Below are positions 25,654-34,136 of a stretch of DNA of 64,000 nt, in pieces. The notes under the pieces were generated by a model. That model searched no databases. It had not been told where the DNA came from and worked only from the letters and a program-made list of their open reading frames with translations. The translations under genes were made by a program, and so were the position numbers. This DNA comes from Anaeroglomus sp964630775 (GTDB taxonomy: Bacteria > Planctomycetota > Phycisphaerae > Sedimentisphaerales > Anaerohalosphaeraceae). Position 1 is the stretch's first letter; each line of letters begins with the position of its first letter. The stretch spans positions 62,001 through 126,000 of the forward strand of contig CAZVYY010000002.1 in the NCBI GenBank assembly GCA_964630775.1, given 5' to 3'.

Positions 25654-26943
25654 ATGGTGAGTTTCTTAATTAATATTGCGTATTTTATCGGGCTTATTTT
25701 GTATAGCCCCGTGATTATCTACCGTATGATTGCCCAGAAGCGTTATCGCTGCGGCTGGGCTCAGCGTCTGGGGAAGGTATCGCGTAAGTGCCCGGACAAA
25801 AAATGCATCTGGATTCACGCCGTCAGCGTTGGCGAAGTCAACGCCACCCGGACGTTGATTGATGGCCTGAAAACGGCCTTGCCGGATTATGAAATTGTGA
25901 TTAGTGCCACGACCGATACCGGGCTTGCTCGAGCCTGTGCACTCTATGATAAGCAGCACTCGGTCTTTTATTTTCCGTTCGATTTGTCGTGGATTATGAA
26001 AAAGGCTTTCGATAATCTCCATCCGAATATCATCCTCCTGATGGAACTGGAAATCTGGCCCAATCTGGCCTCTCTGGCTCAGCAGCGCAAGGTTCCGGTG
26101 GTCGTGGTCAATGGTCGGATAAGCGACAAAAGTTTCCCGAAATATCAGAAAATCCGCAGGCTGATTGTCCCCATGTTCCGCAAGGTGTCCCTCGTGCTGG
26201 CTCAGACGCAGGAATATGCCAACCGGTTTATCGCCCTCGGGTGCATTCCGGAGCGGGTAATCGTCACCAGCTCGCTCAAATATGACACGGCCCAGACCGA
26301 CGGCGTCGTGGCCGGGGCGGAAAGACTGGCCGAGCAGATTCGTCTGGGTACCGACCGGCTATGGACGCTGGGCGGGACCGGGCCGGGGGAGGAACAGATT
26401 GCCCTGGAGGTGTTCAGCCGGCTCAGGAAAGAGGCTCCGTTTGAGGATTTGCGGCTGGCGATTGTTCCCCGCAAGCCGGAACGGTTTAAAGAAGTGGCCG
26501 ATCTGATCGATAAATCCGGATTTACCTTCATTCGTTACAGCCGGCTCAAAGAACACAATGGCACAGCCGACATCAAGCCCGTAATTATTCTGGGCGACAC
26601 CATGGGGGACCTCAAGAAATTCTATGGGCTTTCCACGCTGGTCTTTGTGGGACGAACGCTGTGTCCGATGGGCGGGTCGGACATGATGGAACCTGCTGCA
26701 CTGGGTAAATGCACGATGTTCGGGCCGCACACGTTCAATTTCAAGCAGACCGTGGAGGTACTTCTGGAGGGCAACGGTGCCCTGGAAGTAAAGGATGCGG
26801 ATGACTTGTACGATATAACGCGGAAGTGTCTGACCAATCCCGATTTTGCCGCAGCGATTGCCGCCGCAGGACAAAAAATCATCCGTCAGAATCAGGGCGC
26901 GACGCTCAAGAGCGTTAATGCCATCGTGTCGCTTGTTAAGTAG
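25654..26943 (+). CDS. waaA: 3-deoxy-D-manno-octulosonic acid transferase (WaaA/KdtA)
   Basis: 429 aa, normal for the family. An N-terminal membrane anchor (about 4-24) precedes the GT-B fold. Hallmarks are IWIHAVSVGEVNATRTLI with the catalytic Glu in SVGE, LLMELEIWPNL, VNGRISDKSFPKYQK, TSSLKYD, and the donor site GGTGPGEEQIALEVFSRLRK, IVPRKPERFKEV, and FVGRTLCPMGGSDMMEPAALG. It transfers Kdo from CMP-Kdo to lipid A precursor at the inner membrane, which implies an LPS-type outer membrane. It is convergent with the glycosyltransferase gene at 26972 and appears monocistronic. Confidence 0.95.
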   Translation: MVSFLINIAYFIGLILYSPVIIYRMIAQKRYRCGWAQRLGKVSRKCPDKKCIWIHAVSVGEVNATRTLIDGLKTALPDYEIVISATTDTGLARACALYDKQHSVFYFPFDLSWIMKKAFDNLHPNIILLMELEIWPNLASLAQQRKVPVVVVNGRISDKSFPKYQKIRRLIVPMFRKVSLVLAQTQEYANRFIALGCIPERVIVTSSLKYDTAQTDGVVAGAERLAEQIRLGTDRLWTLGGTGPGEEQIALEVFSRLRKEAPFEDLRLAIVPRKPERFKEVADLIDKSGFTFIRYSRLKEHNGTADIKPVIILGDTMGDLKKFYGLSTLVFVGRTLCPMGGSDMMEPAALGKCTMFGPHTFNFKQTVEVLLEGNGALEVKDADDLYDITRKCLTNPDFAAAIAAAGQKIIRQNQGATLKSVNAIVSLVK

Positions 26944-26971
26944 TCATGGAGGATGTTCGGTGGAGAGGTAT

Positions 26972-28156
26972 TTATCGTCCGGACATAAGCTGCTGATAGA
27001 CGGCCTCGATGGTGTTGACCATGGTTTCGGGGGCGAATTTTTCGGTGACGCTGTGTTGGCCGTTCTGGCCGAGATGCCGCCGCAGTTGCGGGTTTTCTAT
27101 CAGTTTTGCACAGGCCTCCACCAGGCCGTCAATATCCTGCGCCTCAATCAGAAAGCCGGTGGAAGGATTGACCACTTCTTTGGCACCATCGATATCAAAG
27201 CTGACCACCGGTTTGGCGCACAGCATCGCCTGCGGCAAAACACGAGCCAGCCCTTCCCGCAGGGAACAGTGCACCAGGATATCGGAGGCGTGAATAGCTA
27301 ATGGAATCTGATCGGGCTGGAGCAGGCCGGTCAGCTTGATGCGATAGCCGAGACTGGCCATGCGGATTTGCTTTTTGATGCGTTCAGTCAGAGCACCGTC
27401 GCCGACGAACAGCCAGCAGCAGTCCTTATATCGGGCCGCCAGCCGCTTGGCGGATTCGATAATGTACTCATGGCCTTTAAGTTCTGCCAGACGTGCGACG
27501 GTGATGATGACCACCGCCTGATCGCTGATACCGTATTTGCGGCGAAAGGCCTTGATGTCCTCCTCTGCCGGTTTTTGCAGGAAAGCGTCTTCGTCAATCG
27601 CCGAATAGGCGGTGGTATAAGGCTTGTCTATGCCGATGCCCGCTGCTCTGTTTTTTTCCGTCATTACATCCGCAACAGTGATGAACGCATCGGTACATTT
27701 AGCCGCGGATTTTTCCGCGACAATATAGGCGCAATTGAGCAGGCGGTTCTGGTAATCGTGAAAGGCCAGCCCGTGAATCGTGTGAACGACATAGGGTTTT
27801 TGCGGGCCTGACTCAAATTGACCTTTGAGGGCATGTCCTGCCCAGCGGCCCAGAATTCCCGCTTTGGCCGAATGGGTATGAATAATATCAGGCTGAAGTT
27901 TTCGCAGCAGACTTTTAAGCTGGAGATAAGTCAGGACGTCCTTGCCCGGCAGAATTGCCCGCCGCATGGAATCCAGCACAATGACCTCGTAGCCGGCGTC
28001 TTTGGTCCAGTTAAACAGTCCCCCCTCCGGCCCCAGTGCCGGGCCGGTGATGAGTGTGACCTCATGGCCTCGCTGGGCCAGCAGACGGCAGGTAATCAGG
28101 GTGTTTTCCTGTGCACCGCCCAGAACCAGTCGGGTAATAATGTGTACAATTCGCAT
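26972..28156 (-). CDS. GT4-family glycosyltransferase
   Basis: 394 aa from the ATG at 28156; the frame extends further upstream but that part overlaps truA and is not conserved-looking. The start MRIVHIITRLVLGGAQENT is characteristic of GT4 enzymes, followed by DIIHTHSAKAGILGRWAGH, and the donor site VVIITVARLAELKGHEYIIE, then DILVHCSLREGLARVLPQAM with the E-x7-E-like arrangement. It probably adds a sugar to a surface polysaccharide, LPS or glycolipid. It starts four bases after the truA stop, so it is co-transcribed. The acceptor is unknown. Confidence 0.9.
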   Translation of the reverse strand: MRIVHIITRLVLGGAQENTLITCRLLAQRGHEVTLITGPALGPEGGLFNWTKDAGYEVIVLDSMRRAILPGKDVLTYLQLKSLLRKLQPDIIHTHSAKAGILGRWAGHALKGQFESGPQKPYVVHTIHGLAFHDYQNRLLNCAYIVAEKSAAKCTDAFITVADVMTEKNRAAGIGIDKPYTTAYSAIDEDAFLQKPAEEDIKAFRRKYGISDQAVVIITVARLAELKGHEYIIESAKRLAARYKDCCWLFVGDGALTERIKKQIRMASLGYRIKLTGLLQPDQIPLAIHASDILVHCSLREGLARVLPQAMLCAKPVVSFDIDGAKEVVNPSTGFLIEAQDIDGLVEACAKLIENPQLRRHLGQNGQHSVTEKFAPETMVNTIEAVYQQLMSGR

Positions 28157-28160
28157 ACGC

Positions 28161-28901
28161 TTAGTAGAAAATTTCCAACAAACATAATCCGCTCGCCGGG
28201 GCGATAGGCCCGGCTTCAGCCCTGTTTTGAGCGGCCAGAATCCGCTGAATATCCGTTGTCGTCCATCGTCCGCGACCGACTTCGACCAGTGTGCCGACGA
28301 TGTTGCGCACCATATTGTACAGAAACCCGTCGGCCTGTACATCGAAATAAATGAATTCACCTTCACTGCACACATCACATTTCAGGATGGTTCGCACGGA
28401 ACGGAGCCGCTGGTCGCCGGCGGAGGCAAACGACTTGAAATCATGTGTGCCGACCAGCTCCGCGGCGGCCTCGGCCATGGCTGCAACATCCAGAGAGCCG
28501 GGGCGATGCCAGCAATAACGGATTTGCAGCACGGGCCGAACCGGACCGGTGTAAATGGTATAACGATAGATTTTGCTTTGGGTATCGCTGATGGGGTCAA
28601 AGGTGTCGGGGACTTCAATCGCCTGAAGAATTGCGATGTCGTCAGGCAGCAGATTATTTAATGCCCGTGCCAGATTTTCCGTCGGAACGGGACTGTCAAT
28701 GGTAAAAGCCGCAACCTGACCGAGGGCGTGAACGCCCGCATCGGTACGGGACGAACCCTGTACTTCCACCGGGATACCGGTTAATTTTTCAATGGCCTGA
28801 CAAATCGTGCCCTGAATCGTCGGCATCCCCGGCTGAGCCGCCCAGCCGTGATAGCAGGTACCATCGTATTGAATCACCAGTTTGATTTTGCGTAAGGCCA
28901 T
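28161..28901 (-). CDS. truA: tRNA pseudouridine synthase A (TruA)
   Basis: 246 aa from the ATG at 28901. The open frame continues upstream into the asd terminator, so the shorter start (MALRKIKLVIQYDGTCYHGW) is preferred; it also matches the usual TruA N-terminus. The catalytic Asp is in SSRTDAGVHALGQ, with ARALNNLLPDDIAI, FDPISDTQSKIYRYTIY and GFLYNMVRNIVGTLVEVGRG as further family motifs. TruA makes pseudouridine at positions 38-40 of the tRNA anticodon arm. It is followed by the glycosyltransferase gene with a four-base gap. Confidence 0.95.
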   Translation of the reverse strand: MALRKIKLVIQYDGTCYHGWAAQPGMPTIQGTICQAIEKLTGIPVEVQGSSRTDAGVHALGQVAAFTIDSPVPTENLARALNNLLPDDIAILQAIEVPDTFDPISDTQSKIYRYTIYTGPVRPVLQIRYCWHRPGSLDVAAMAEAAAELVGTHDFKSFASAGDQRLRSVRTILKCDVCSEGEFIYFDVQADGFLYNMVRNIVGTLVEVGRGRWTTTDIQRILAAQNRAEAGPIAPASGLCLLEIFY

Positions 28902-28911
28902 ATCGTCCGAC

Positions 28912-28942
28912 AAAGAAAAGGCCGGGTCAAAGCCCGGCCTTT
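28912..28942 (-). terminator. intrinsic terminator of asd
   Basis: aaaggccggg and cccggccttt form a perfect 10-bp stem with a six-base loop (28917-28942), followed on the minus strand by a T-rich tail. It separates asd from truA. Confidence 0.85.
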
Positions 28943-28965
28943 GAATCACTCTGATCACTGTTGGG

Positions 28966-29970
28966 TTATAATAGTTTTTCCGCAATCTGGATGGCGTTTA
29001 ATGCCGCACCTTTGCGAATCTGGTCGCCGGACACCCAGAGGTTGATTCCGCGATTGTCCGGAATCGATTCATCCTGACGAATGCGTCCGACATAGATGTC
29101 ATCCTTGCCTGCCGCATCGATAGCCGGCATCGGGAAGCGATTTTTCTCGCGGTCATCGATGATGCTGACGCCGGGGGCGGTGCTCAGCAGGTCTTTGACC
29201 TGGTCGGGCGTAATCGGATCGGTGAATTCCAGGTTGATGCTTTCGCTGTGTGCCCGCAGAACCGGGACCCGCACGCAGGTCGCGGTGATGGCGATACTCT
29301 GGCAATTGAAAATCTTGCGAGTTTCTTTGACCATCTTGACTTCTTCTTCGTTATACCCGTTGGGGCCAATCTTGGAGTCATGGCAGTACAGGTTGAAGGC
29401 CAACTGATATTTCAGGTTCTTGGTGGTCACGGGTTTGCCGGCCAGCACCTCCCTGGCCTGTTCAATCAGTTCAAGCATCGCCGACTGTCCGGCACCGCTG
29501 GCGGCCTGATAGGTACTGACGACCATCCGTTTAATCGGATTAGCCTTATGCAGCGGCCACATCGGCACGTTGGCAATAATAGTCGAGCAATTTGGATTGG
29601 CGATAATTCCTTTATGTTTTTTAATCATTTCCGGGTTGACTTCCGGGATAATCAGCGGCACTTCCGGATCCATTCGGAAAGCCGAGGAGTTATCGATGAC
29701 CACCGCACCCGCCTTGGCCGCCGCAGGGGCAAAATCTTTACTGCGCTGACCGCCCGCCGAAAACAAGGCAATGTCGATACCCTTAAAGCTGTTTTCTGTG
29801 AGCAGTTCAACCTTATATGTATTTCCCTTGAAGGTAATGGTCTTGCCGACAGACCGTTCGCTGGCTAAGCAGACCAGCTTGTCCAGCGGAAAGTTCCGCT
29901 GTTCAAGGATATTCAAAAATTCCTGTCCGACTGCGCCGGTCACGCCGGCAATCGCAACTTTTGCACCCAT
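28966..29970 (-). CDS. asd: aspartate-semialdehyde dehydrogenase
   Basis: 334 aa from the ATG at 29970, which has a ggag site seven bases upstream; the longer open frame runs through the promoter at 30023-30051 and is rejected. The NADP-binding loop is VAIAGVTGAVGQEFL, the active-site Cys is in IANPNCSTIIANVPMWPL, and VSTYQAASGAGQSAMLEL plus TCVRVPVLRAHSESINLEF complete the family pattern. It reduces aspartyl phosphate to aspartate semialdehyde for lysine/meso-DAP, threonine and methionine synthesis. Supplying meso-DAP fits its position near mur genes. Confidence 0.96.
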   Translation of the reverse strand: MGAKVAIAGVTGAVGQEFLNILEQRNFPLDKLVCLASERSVGKTITFKGNTYKVELLTENSFKGIDIALFSAGGQRSKDFAPAAAKAGAVVIDNSSAFRMDPEVPLIIPEVNPEMIKKHKGIIANPNCSTIIANVPMWPLHKANPIKRMVVSTYQAASGAGQSAMLELIEQAREVLAGKPVTTKNLKYQLAFNLYCHDSKIGPNGYNEEEVKMVKETRKIFNCQSIAITATCVRVPVLRAHSESINLEFTDPITPDQVKDLLSTAPGVSIIDDREKNRFPMPAIDAAGKDDIYVGRIRQDESIPDNRGINLWVSGDQIRKGAALNAIQIAEKLL

Positions 29971-30022
29971 TTTGGTGTACTCCAAAAAAGTTAGGTTTCT
30001 TACCATATTTCCAAAGCGAGTT

Positions 30023-30051
30023 ACTATACTGGTTTCGGTTGGAAAATGCAA
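30023..30051 (-). promoter_or_regulatory. asd promoter
   Basis: Minus strand TTGCAT (30051-30046), 17 bases, TATAGT (30028-30023). It lies about 55 bases before the chosen asd start. Confidence 0.7.
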
Positions 30052-30112
30052 GATAAGCCTGTAGTTTTTATATAAAACCTAAGCCTGTCGCTTATTAGGT
30101 GAATCCGACGTG

Positions 30113-30493
30113 CTATTTCAACGCGACCACCTGGATTTCGACGCGGGCGCCGAGAGGCAGGGCGGCGACTTGAAAAGTGCTGCGAGCCGGATAGGGTTCG
30201 CTGAAGTAGGTCTTATAGACTTCATTCACCTGGGCAAAATCAGCCATATCTGCAAGAAATATCTGGACTTGTACCACGTTTTGAATGGTTAATTCCGCCG
30301 CAGTCAGCAGGGCGGTAATATTTTTCAGGACCTGCTGGGCCTGTTCTTTGATGCCGCCATAAACCATTTGCCCGGTGGCCGGGTCAAGCCCAAGCTGGCC
30401 GGAGGCAAAAAACATATTATTGGCCATCACGGCCTGACTGTAGGGGCCGACCGCTTTGGGAGCCGATTGCGATACAATCACTTTTTTTTCCAT
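30113..30493 (-). CDS. ridA: RidA family enamine/imine deaminase
   Basis: 126 aa, full length. The signature is complete: KAVGPYSQAVMANNMFFASG, GLDPATGQMVYGGIKEQAQQ, and the C-terminal YPARSTFQVAALPLGARVEI, where the Arg of PARST binds the substrate carboxylate in RidA. It hydrolyses reactive 2-aminoacrylate-type intermediates from PLP enzymes. The start has an aggaga site. It lies between mraY and asd on the same strand, but the 140-base gap with its own asd promoter suggests it ends its transcript. Confidence 0.95.
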   Translation of the reverse strand: MEKKVIVSQSAPKAVGPYSQAVMANNMFFASGQLGLDPATGQMVYGGIKEQAQQVLKNITALLTAAELTIQNVVQVQIFLADMADFAQVNEVYKTYFSEPYPARSTFQVAALPLGARVEIQVVALK

Positions 30494-30579
30494 AATATTT
30501 CTCCTGTAAAGAATGTGCGCAGTATCTTGGGGTGACTTTCGTCGAACGTCAAGAGAAAACCGGTTTGTCGGATACGGAA

Positions 30580-31716
30580 TTACCTGAGTTTAAGAGTACC
30601 CAATGCAATAACCGCAAAGGCGACCGACAGCAGCCAGAATCGGACAACCACCTGGGGTTCAGACCATCCGGCCAGGTGAAAATGATGGTGGATCGGAGCG
30701 CATCGGAAGATGCGTTTGCCGCCGGTATAGCGGAAATACCACACCTGCATCATGACACTGGCCATTTCCATCATAAACACGCCGCCGATGACCAGCAGCA
30801 GGATTTCATTGCGTGTGACGATGGCTCCATAGCCCAAGGCGGCACCCAGCGGCAGGGAGCCGACATCGCCCATAAAAACCGAGGCGGGATGGCAATTATA
30901 CCACAAAAAGCCCAGAATTGCACCGGTCAACGCCCCGAAGAAGATGCACAATTCACCCGATTGTGGAATGTGAGGCAACAGCAGATAGCTGGCCCAACTG
31001 ATCTGGCTGGTCCGCCCCATCATTTCAGAGGCAATATAGCAAAGAATGACCAGTGTTGTTGAAGCGACCCCCAGGCAGCCGGAAGCCAGCCCATCCATTC
31101 CGTCGGTCAGGTTGACGGCGTTGCTGGTGGCGGAAATATACAGAATGCTGATGATGACAAATATCCAGGTGGCCAGCGGAATGCCGTATTTATAGAAGGG
31201 CAGCCATAGCATCTTGGCGTCTTCAATATTCCGGAAATCCGAATACAGGAAATACGCCACCAGCATCGAGCCGCCGAATTGAAACACCAGCTTTTCCCAC
31301 GGTTTCAGGCCGTCGCGGCTGTGCTGGCGGGTTTTACTGGTCAGTTTCAGCCAGTCATCAGCCCCGCCCACCCCGCCGAACCAGATTAAGATAAATAAAG
31401 CCTTATGGATAAACGGGTTATTCAGTTTTGCCCAGAGTATCGTAGCGCCGGCAATCGCCGTCAGAATAATAATGCCGCCCATGGTGGGGGTGTTGGCTCG
31501 TTCCCGCATCAATTCATTCAAGGCTGCATGGTGAAATTCCGGCCGGTCGCCGATTTTCATCCGCATCAGCCAGCGAATGGTTTTGGGGGCCATCAGCACC
31601 GCAATGGCAAAAGCAGTCATGGCGGACAGAATCGCCCGGAACAGCACATCGTCCCAGGCATAAAAACCCATATAGTACAGCAGTTCCTTGAGATAAGAAC
31701 ACAGATGGTAAAGCAA
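30580..31716 (-). CDS. mraY: phospho-N-acetylmuramoyl-pentapeptide transferase (MraY)
   Basis: 378 aa with about 10 membrane helices. Catalytic motifs are present: ADDWLKL, the NAVNLTDGMDGLASGCLG segment, GDVGSLPLGAALGYGA, and the C-terminal RCAPIHHHFHLAGWSEPQVV. MraY moves phospho-MurNAc-pentapeptide to undecaprenyl phosphate, giving lipid I. The start is TTG at 31716 with aagga about eight bases before it; no ATG fits in frame until residue 16. It follows murF after 87 bases, in the usual murE-murF-mraY order. Confidence 0.95.
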   Translation of the reverse strand: MLYHLCSYLKELLYYMGFYAWDDVLFRAILSAMTAFAIAVLMAPKTIRWLMRMKIGDRPEFHHAALNELMRERANTPTMGGIIILTAIAGATILWAKLNNPFIHKALFILIWFGGVGGADDWLKLTSKTRQHSRDGLKPWEKLVFQFGGSMLVAYFLYSDFRNIEDAKMLWLPFYKYGIPLATWIFVIISILYISATSNAVNLTDGMDGLASGCLGVASTTLVILCYIASEMMGRTSQISWASYLLLPHIPQSGELCIFFGALTGAILGFLWYNCHPASVFMGDVGSLPLGAALGYGAIVTRNEILLLVIGGVFMMEMASVMMQVWYFRYTGGKRIFRCAPIHHHFHLAGWSEPQVVVRFWLLSVAFAVIALGTLKLR

Positions 31717-31803
31717 TGCATTCGTCCTTTAGTATCATACCCGGGCAGGGTCAAAGGTCGGGTGAATCTTAGCCGTACCTGTGATAATCCCTGCCGATAT
31801 CGC

Positions 31804-33180
31804 TTAGGTATAAAGTTTCCTTAATTGTTCAACCGCTTTTTCCATTCCCGCCGAGCGGGAACCCTTGACTAATACTATATCGGCAGGTCGGACAAACTCA
31901 TGCAGATTATCGCAAAGGAATTGCGTGTCTGTGAAAGTTTTGCACCGTGCAGGATTGAGGCCGGCATGAGTTGCACCGGCAATAATATCGGACGCAAACG
32001 GGCCTGCGGCCGCAATAAACTGAATACCGCCGCGGGCCGCTTTCTGGCCTAGTTCGTAGTGAAATTTCTGAGATGCCGGTCCCAGTTCGGCCATGCACCC
32101 GGCTATGAAAACCGCCCGCTGATGATCGATTTGAGACAGGGTGCTCAGGCAGTCGATGGCATTATCCATCGAGGCCGGATTGGCATTGTAGCAGTCCACG
32201 ATGACTTTTATCGGGCCTATAGTCTCAATATTCATACGCATTGCAACCGGTTTAATATCCTTGATTGCATTGGCAAAGTCCGACAGTGACATCCCCATGG
32301 TTTTGCAGATAGCCCAGGCGGCCAGGACGTTCATCAAATTAGCCCGCCCCGGCATGGGAACTTTGATGGGCAGGCCTTCAAGGGTTAATTCGCCCCAGTT
32401 GCCCTGCGTTTTGAGGTTTTGGCCCTGAAAATCACAGGCTGGCCCCGTCCCAAACATCAGGTAGGGGCGATTAAGGCTCATTGTATAGCAGATGATTTCC
32501 GATTGATCGCCGTTGACAATTAACAGTCCGCCCGGGGTCAATCCGTCACTGATGGATAGCTTTTCGCGGATGATGTGTTCCACCGATCCGAAGCCTTCCA
32601 GATGCGCCGCGGCGACACAGGTTACCAGGGCAATATCGGGTCGGGCGATCCGTGTCAGGTATCCGATTTCGCCGGGGTGATTGGTCCCCAGCTCCAGCAG
32701 CAGGATTTGATGTTCGGGCCGGGCGGCCAGAATAGTCAATGGCAGACCAATATGATTATTAAAGCTCTTGGTCGCCTGATGACAGCGGAAGAATTTGCTT
32801 AACACATGATAGGCGATATGCCGCGTGGTGGTTTTGCCGGCAGAACCCGTGATGGCGATGACTTTGGCAGGCAATTGGCTGCGATACCATGCTGCCAGTT
32901 GGCCCATGGCTTTAATCGTATCATCAACCATCAGCAGGCGGTCTTTTCGTGCCGGCGGCAAGTCGATGTCCCGTTGCACTACCGCACAGGCCGCGCCCTT
33001 ATCGAAAGCCTGGGCGACATAATGATGCCCGTCAAAATTCGGGCCGGAGATGGCAAAAAAGCACTCCCCCGGGCGAATGGTTCGCGTATCGGTACTCACG
33101 GCGTCGATGGTGATATCGACCACACGGCCTGAACCACTGCGGGCATTTAAAATAGTCTGGAGCGTTGAAAAGGTAATCAT
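31804..33180 (-). CDS. murF: UDP-MurNAc-tripeptide:D-alanyl-D-alanine ligase (MurF)
   Basis: 458 aa. ATP-binding loop VIAITGSAGKTTTRHIAYHV, then NNHIGLPLTIL, LLLELGTNHPGEIGYLTRIA (the MurF-type ExGxxxxGEI), and VDCYNANPASMDNAIDCL. It adds D-Ala-D-Ala to UDP-MurNAc-tripeptide. It begins three bases after the stop of the aldo/keto reductase gene, whose 3' end supplies an aggag site, so it depends on upstream translation. Confidence 0.95.
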   Translation of the reverse strand: MITFSTLQTILNARSGSGRVVDITIDAVSTDTRTIRPGECFFAISGPNFDGHHYVAQAFDKGAACAVVQRDIDLPPARKDRLLMVDDTIKAMGQLAAWYRSQLPAKVIAITGSAGKTTTRHIAYHVLSKFFRCHQATKSFNNHIGLPLTILAARPEHQILLLELGTNHPGEIGYLTRIARPDIALVTCVAAAHLEGFGSVEHIIREKLSISDGLTPGGLLIVNGDQSEIICYTMSLNRPYLMFGTGPACDFQGQNLKTQGNWGELTLEGLPIKVPMPGRANLMNVLAAWAICKTMGMSLSDFANAIKDIKPVAMRMNIETIGPIKVIVDCYNANPASMDNAIDCLSTLSQIDHQRAVFIAGCMAELGPASQKFHYELGQKAARGGIQFIAAAGPFASDIIAGATHAGLNPARCKTFTDTQFLCDNLHEFVRPADIVLVKGSRSAGMEKAVEQLRKLYT

Positions 33181-33183
33181 GGA

Positions 33184-34119
33184 TTAAGCCGTCTGCTCCT
33201 GTGGAATTGACAGCGGGGTGCTGCGGCGGGGCGTTGCCCGAACCCGCGTTGCGAAATCGTCCATTTCCGCGATGCTTTCAAAGCCCACGGTCATCACATC
33301 CACGCAGTCGAGGTTGAATACAAAGTCGATGGATTTGTTTTTCTTCTGTTCATCGTTGCGGAATTTGCCTTCGCCCATAATCTTCATCCCAACGACGCCT
33401 TTGCCGTTCTGGTGGGCTAATTGAAGGACGGGTACGACTTTCTCCGGCGTATCATCCATGGACTGGCCGTAGGGATTGATTCGCGTATGGATGGAGTCCA
33501 CCCAGGGTTCAGTGGCGGCCAGTTTCAGGGCATCCAGTGAATGGCACGATACGCCGTGGGCACGGATGAGGCCTTTTTTCTTCAGACCTGCCATGATGTT
33601 CATCTGCTTTTCAAATTTAGTGGTCCAGGCCTTGTCGGTCATGCAGTGAATCAGCAGTAAATCGATATAGTCGGTTTGAATTTCCTTTAAAAATCGCTCG
33701 ACCACCACATCGGCATCGGGTCGTTCAGTTTCCGGAAGGCCATTGGGCATAAACCAGACTTTGGTCACAAGGGAATATTTTTCGCGTTTGATGCCTTTTA
33801 ATGCAGGGATTACATAGGGATGGCTGCCGTACAGGTCGGCCATATCATACCACCGCACGCCGCGTTCATAGCTGGTGCGGATCAGCTTTTCAAATTCTTC
33901 TTGACCCAGCCGTGTCTGATTGGACTGGCGATTGAATCCTCGCATGCCGGTACCCAGGCCCACCCGGCTGAATTTCAGGCCGATCTTACCCAGCTTGACC
34001 ACCTCATACGGATCAAAGGTGCTGCTTTGCGTAGAGGCATTGGACTTTGAGCAGCCCAGCAGCAGGCCCCCGGCCATGGCCAGACCGCCCTGGATGAATC
34101 GTCGTCTTTGAATGTTCAT
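33184..34119 (-). CDS. Tat-exported aldo/keto reductase with lipobox
   Basis: 311 aa. The N-terminus NIQRRRFIQGGLAMAGGLLL followed by GCSKS combines a twin-arginine motif with a lipobox Cys, so the protein is probably a folded, lipid-anchored periplasmic enzyme. The aldo/keto reductase barrel follows: LGKIGLKFSRVGLGTGMRG, RWYDMADLYGSHPYVIPALK with catalytic Asp/Tyr, Lys in SLVTKVWF, and DYIDLLLIHCMT. Such Tat-exported reductases are common in planctomycetes; the substrate and the redox partner are unknown. It is inserted between murE (18 bases upstream) and murF (3 bases downstream), an unusual guest in a cell-wall operon. Confidence 0.88.
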   Translation of the reverse strand: MNIQRRRFIQGGLAMAGGLLLGCSKSNASTQSSTFDPYEVVKLGKIGLKFSRVGLGTGMRGFNRQSNQTRLGQEEFEKLIRTSYERGVRWYDMADLYGSHPYVIPALKGIKREKYSLVTKVWFMPNGLPETERPDADVVVERFLKEIQTDYIDLLLIHCMTDKAWTTKFEKQMNIMAGLKKKGLIRAHGVSCHSLDALKLAATEPWVDSIHTRINPYGQSMDDTPEKVVPVLQLAHQNGKGVVGMKIMGEGKFRNDEQKKNKSIDFVFNLDCVDVMTVGFESIAEMDDFATRVRATPRRSTPLSIPQEQTA

Positions 34120-34136
34120 AACAGTCCCTTCCGGAT

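Noticed and set aside
28157..28378. N-terminal extension of the GT4 frame
   Set aside because: It overlaps truA and its residues do not look like a glycosyltransferase start, whereas MRIVHIITRLVLGG does.
29971..30051. N-terminal extension of asd
   Set aside because: The region holds the -35/-10 promoter and the ggag site for the internal ATG at 29970.
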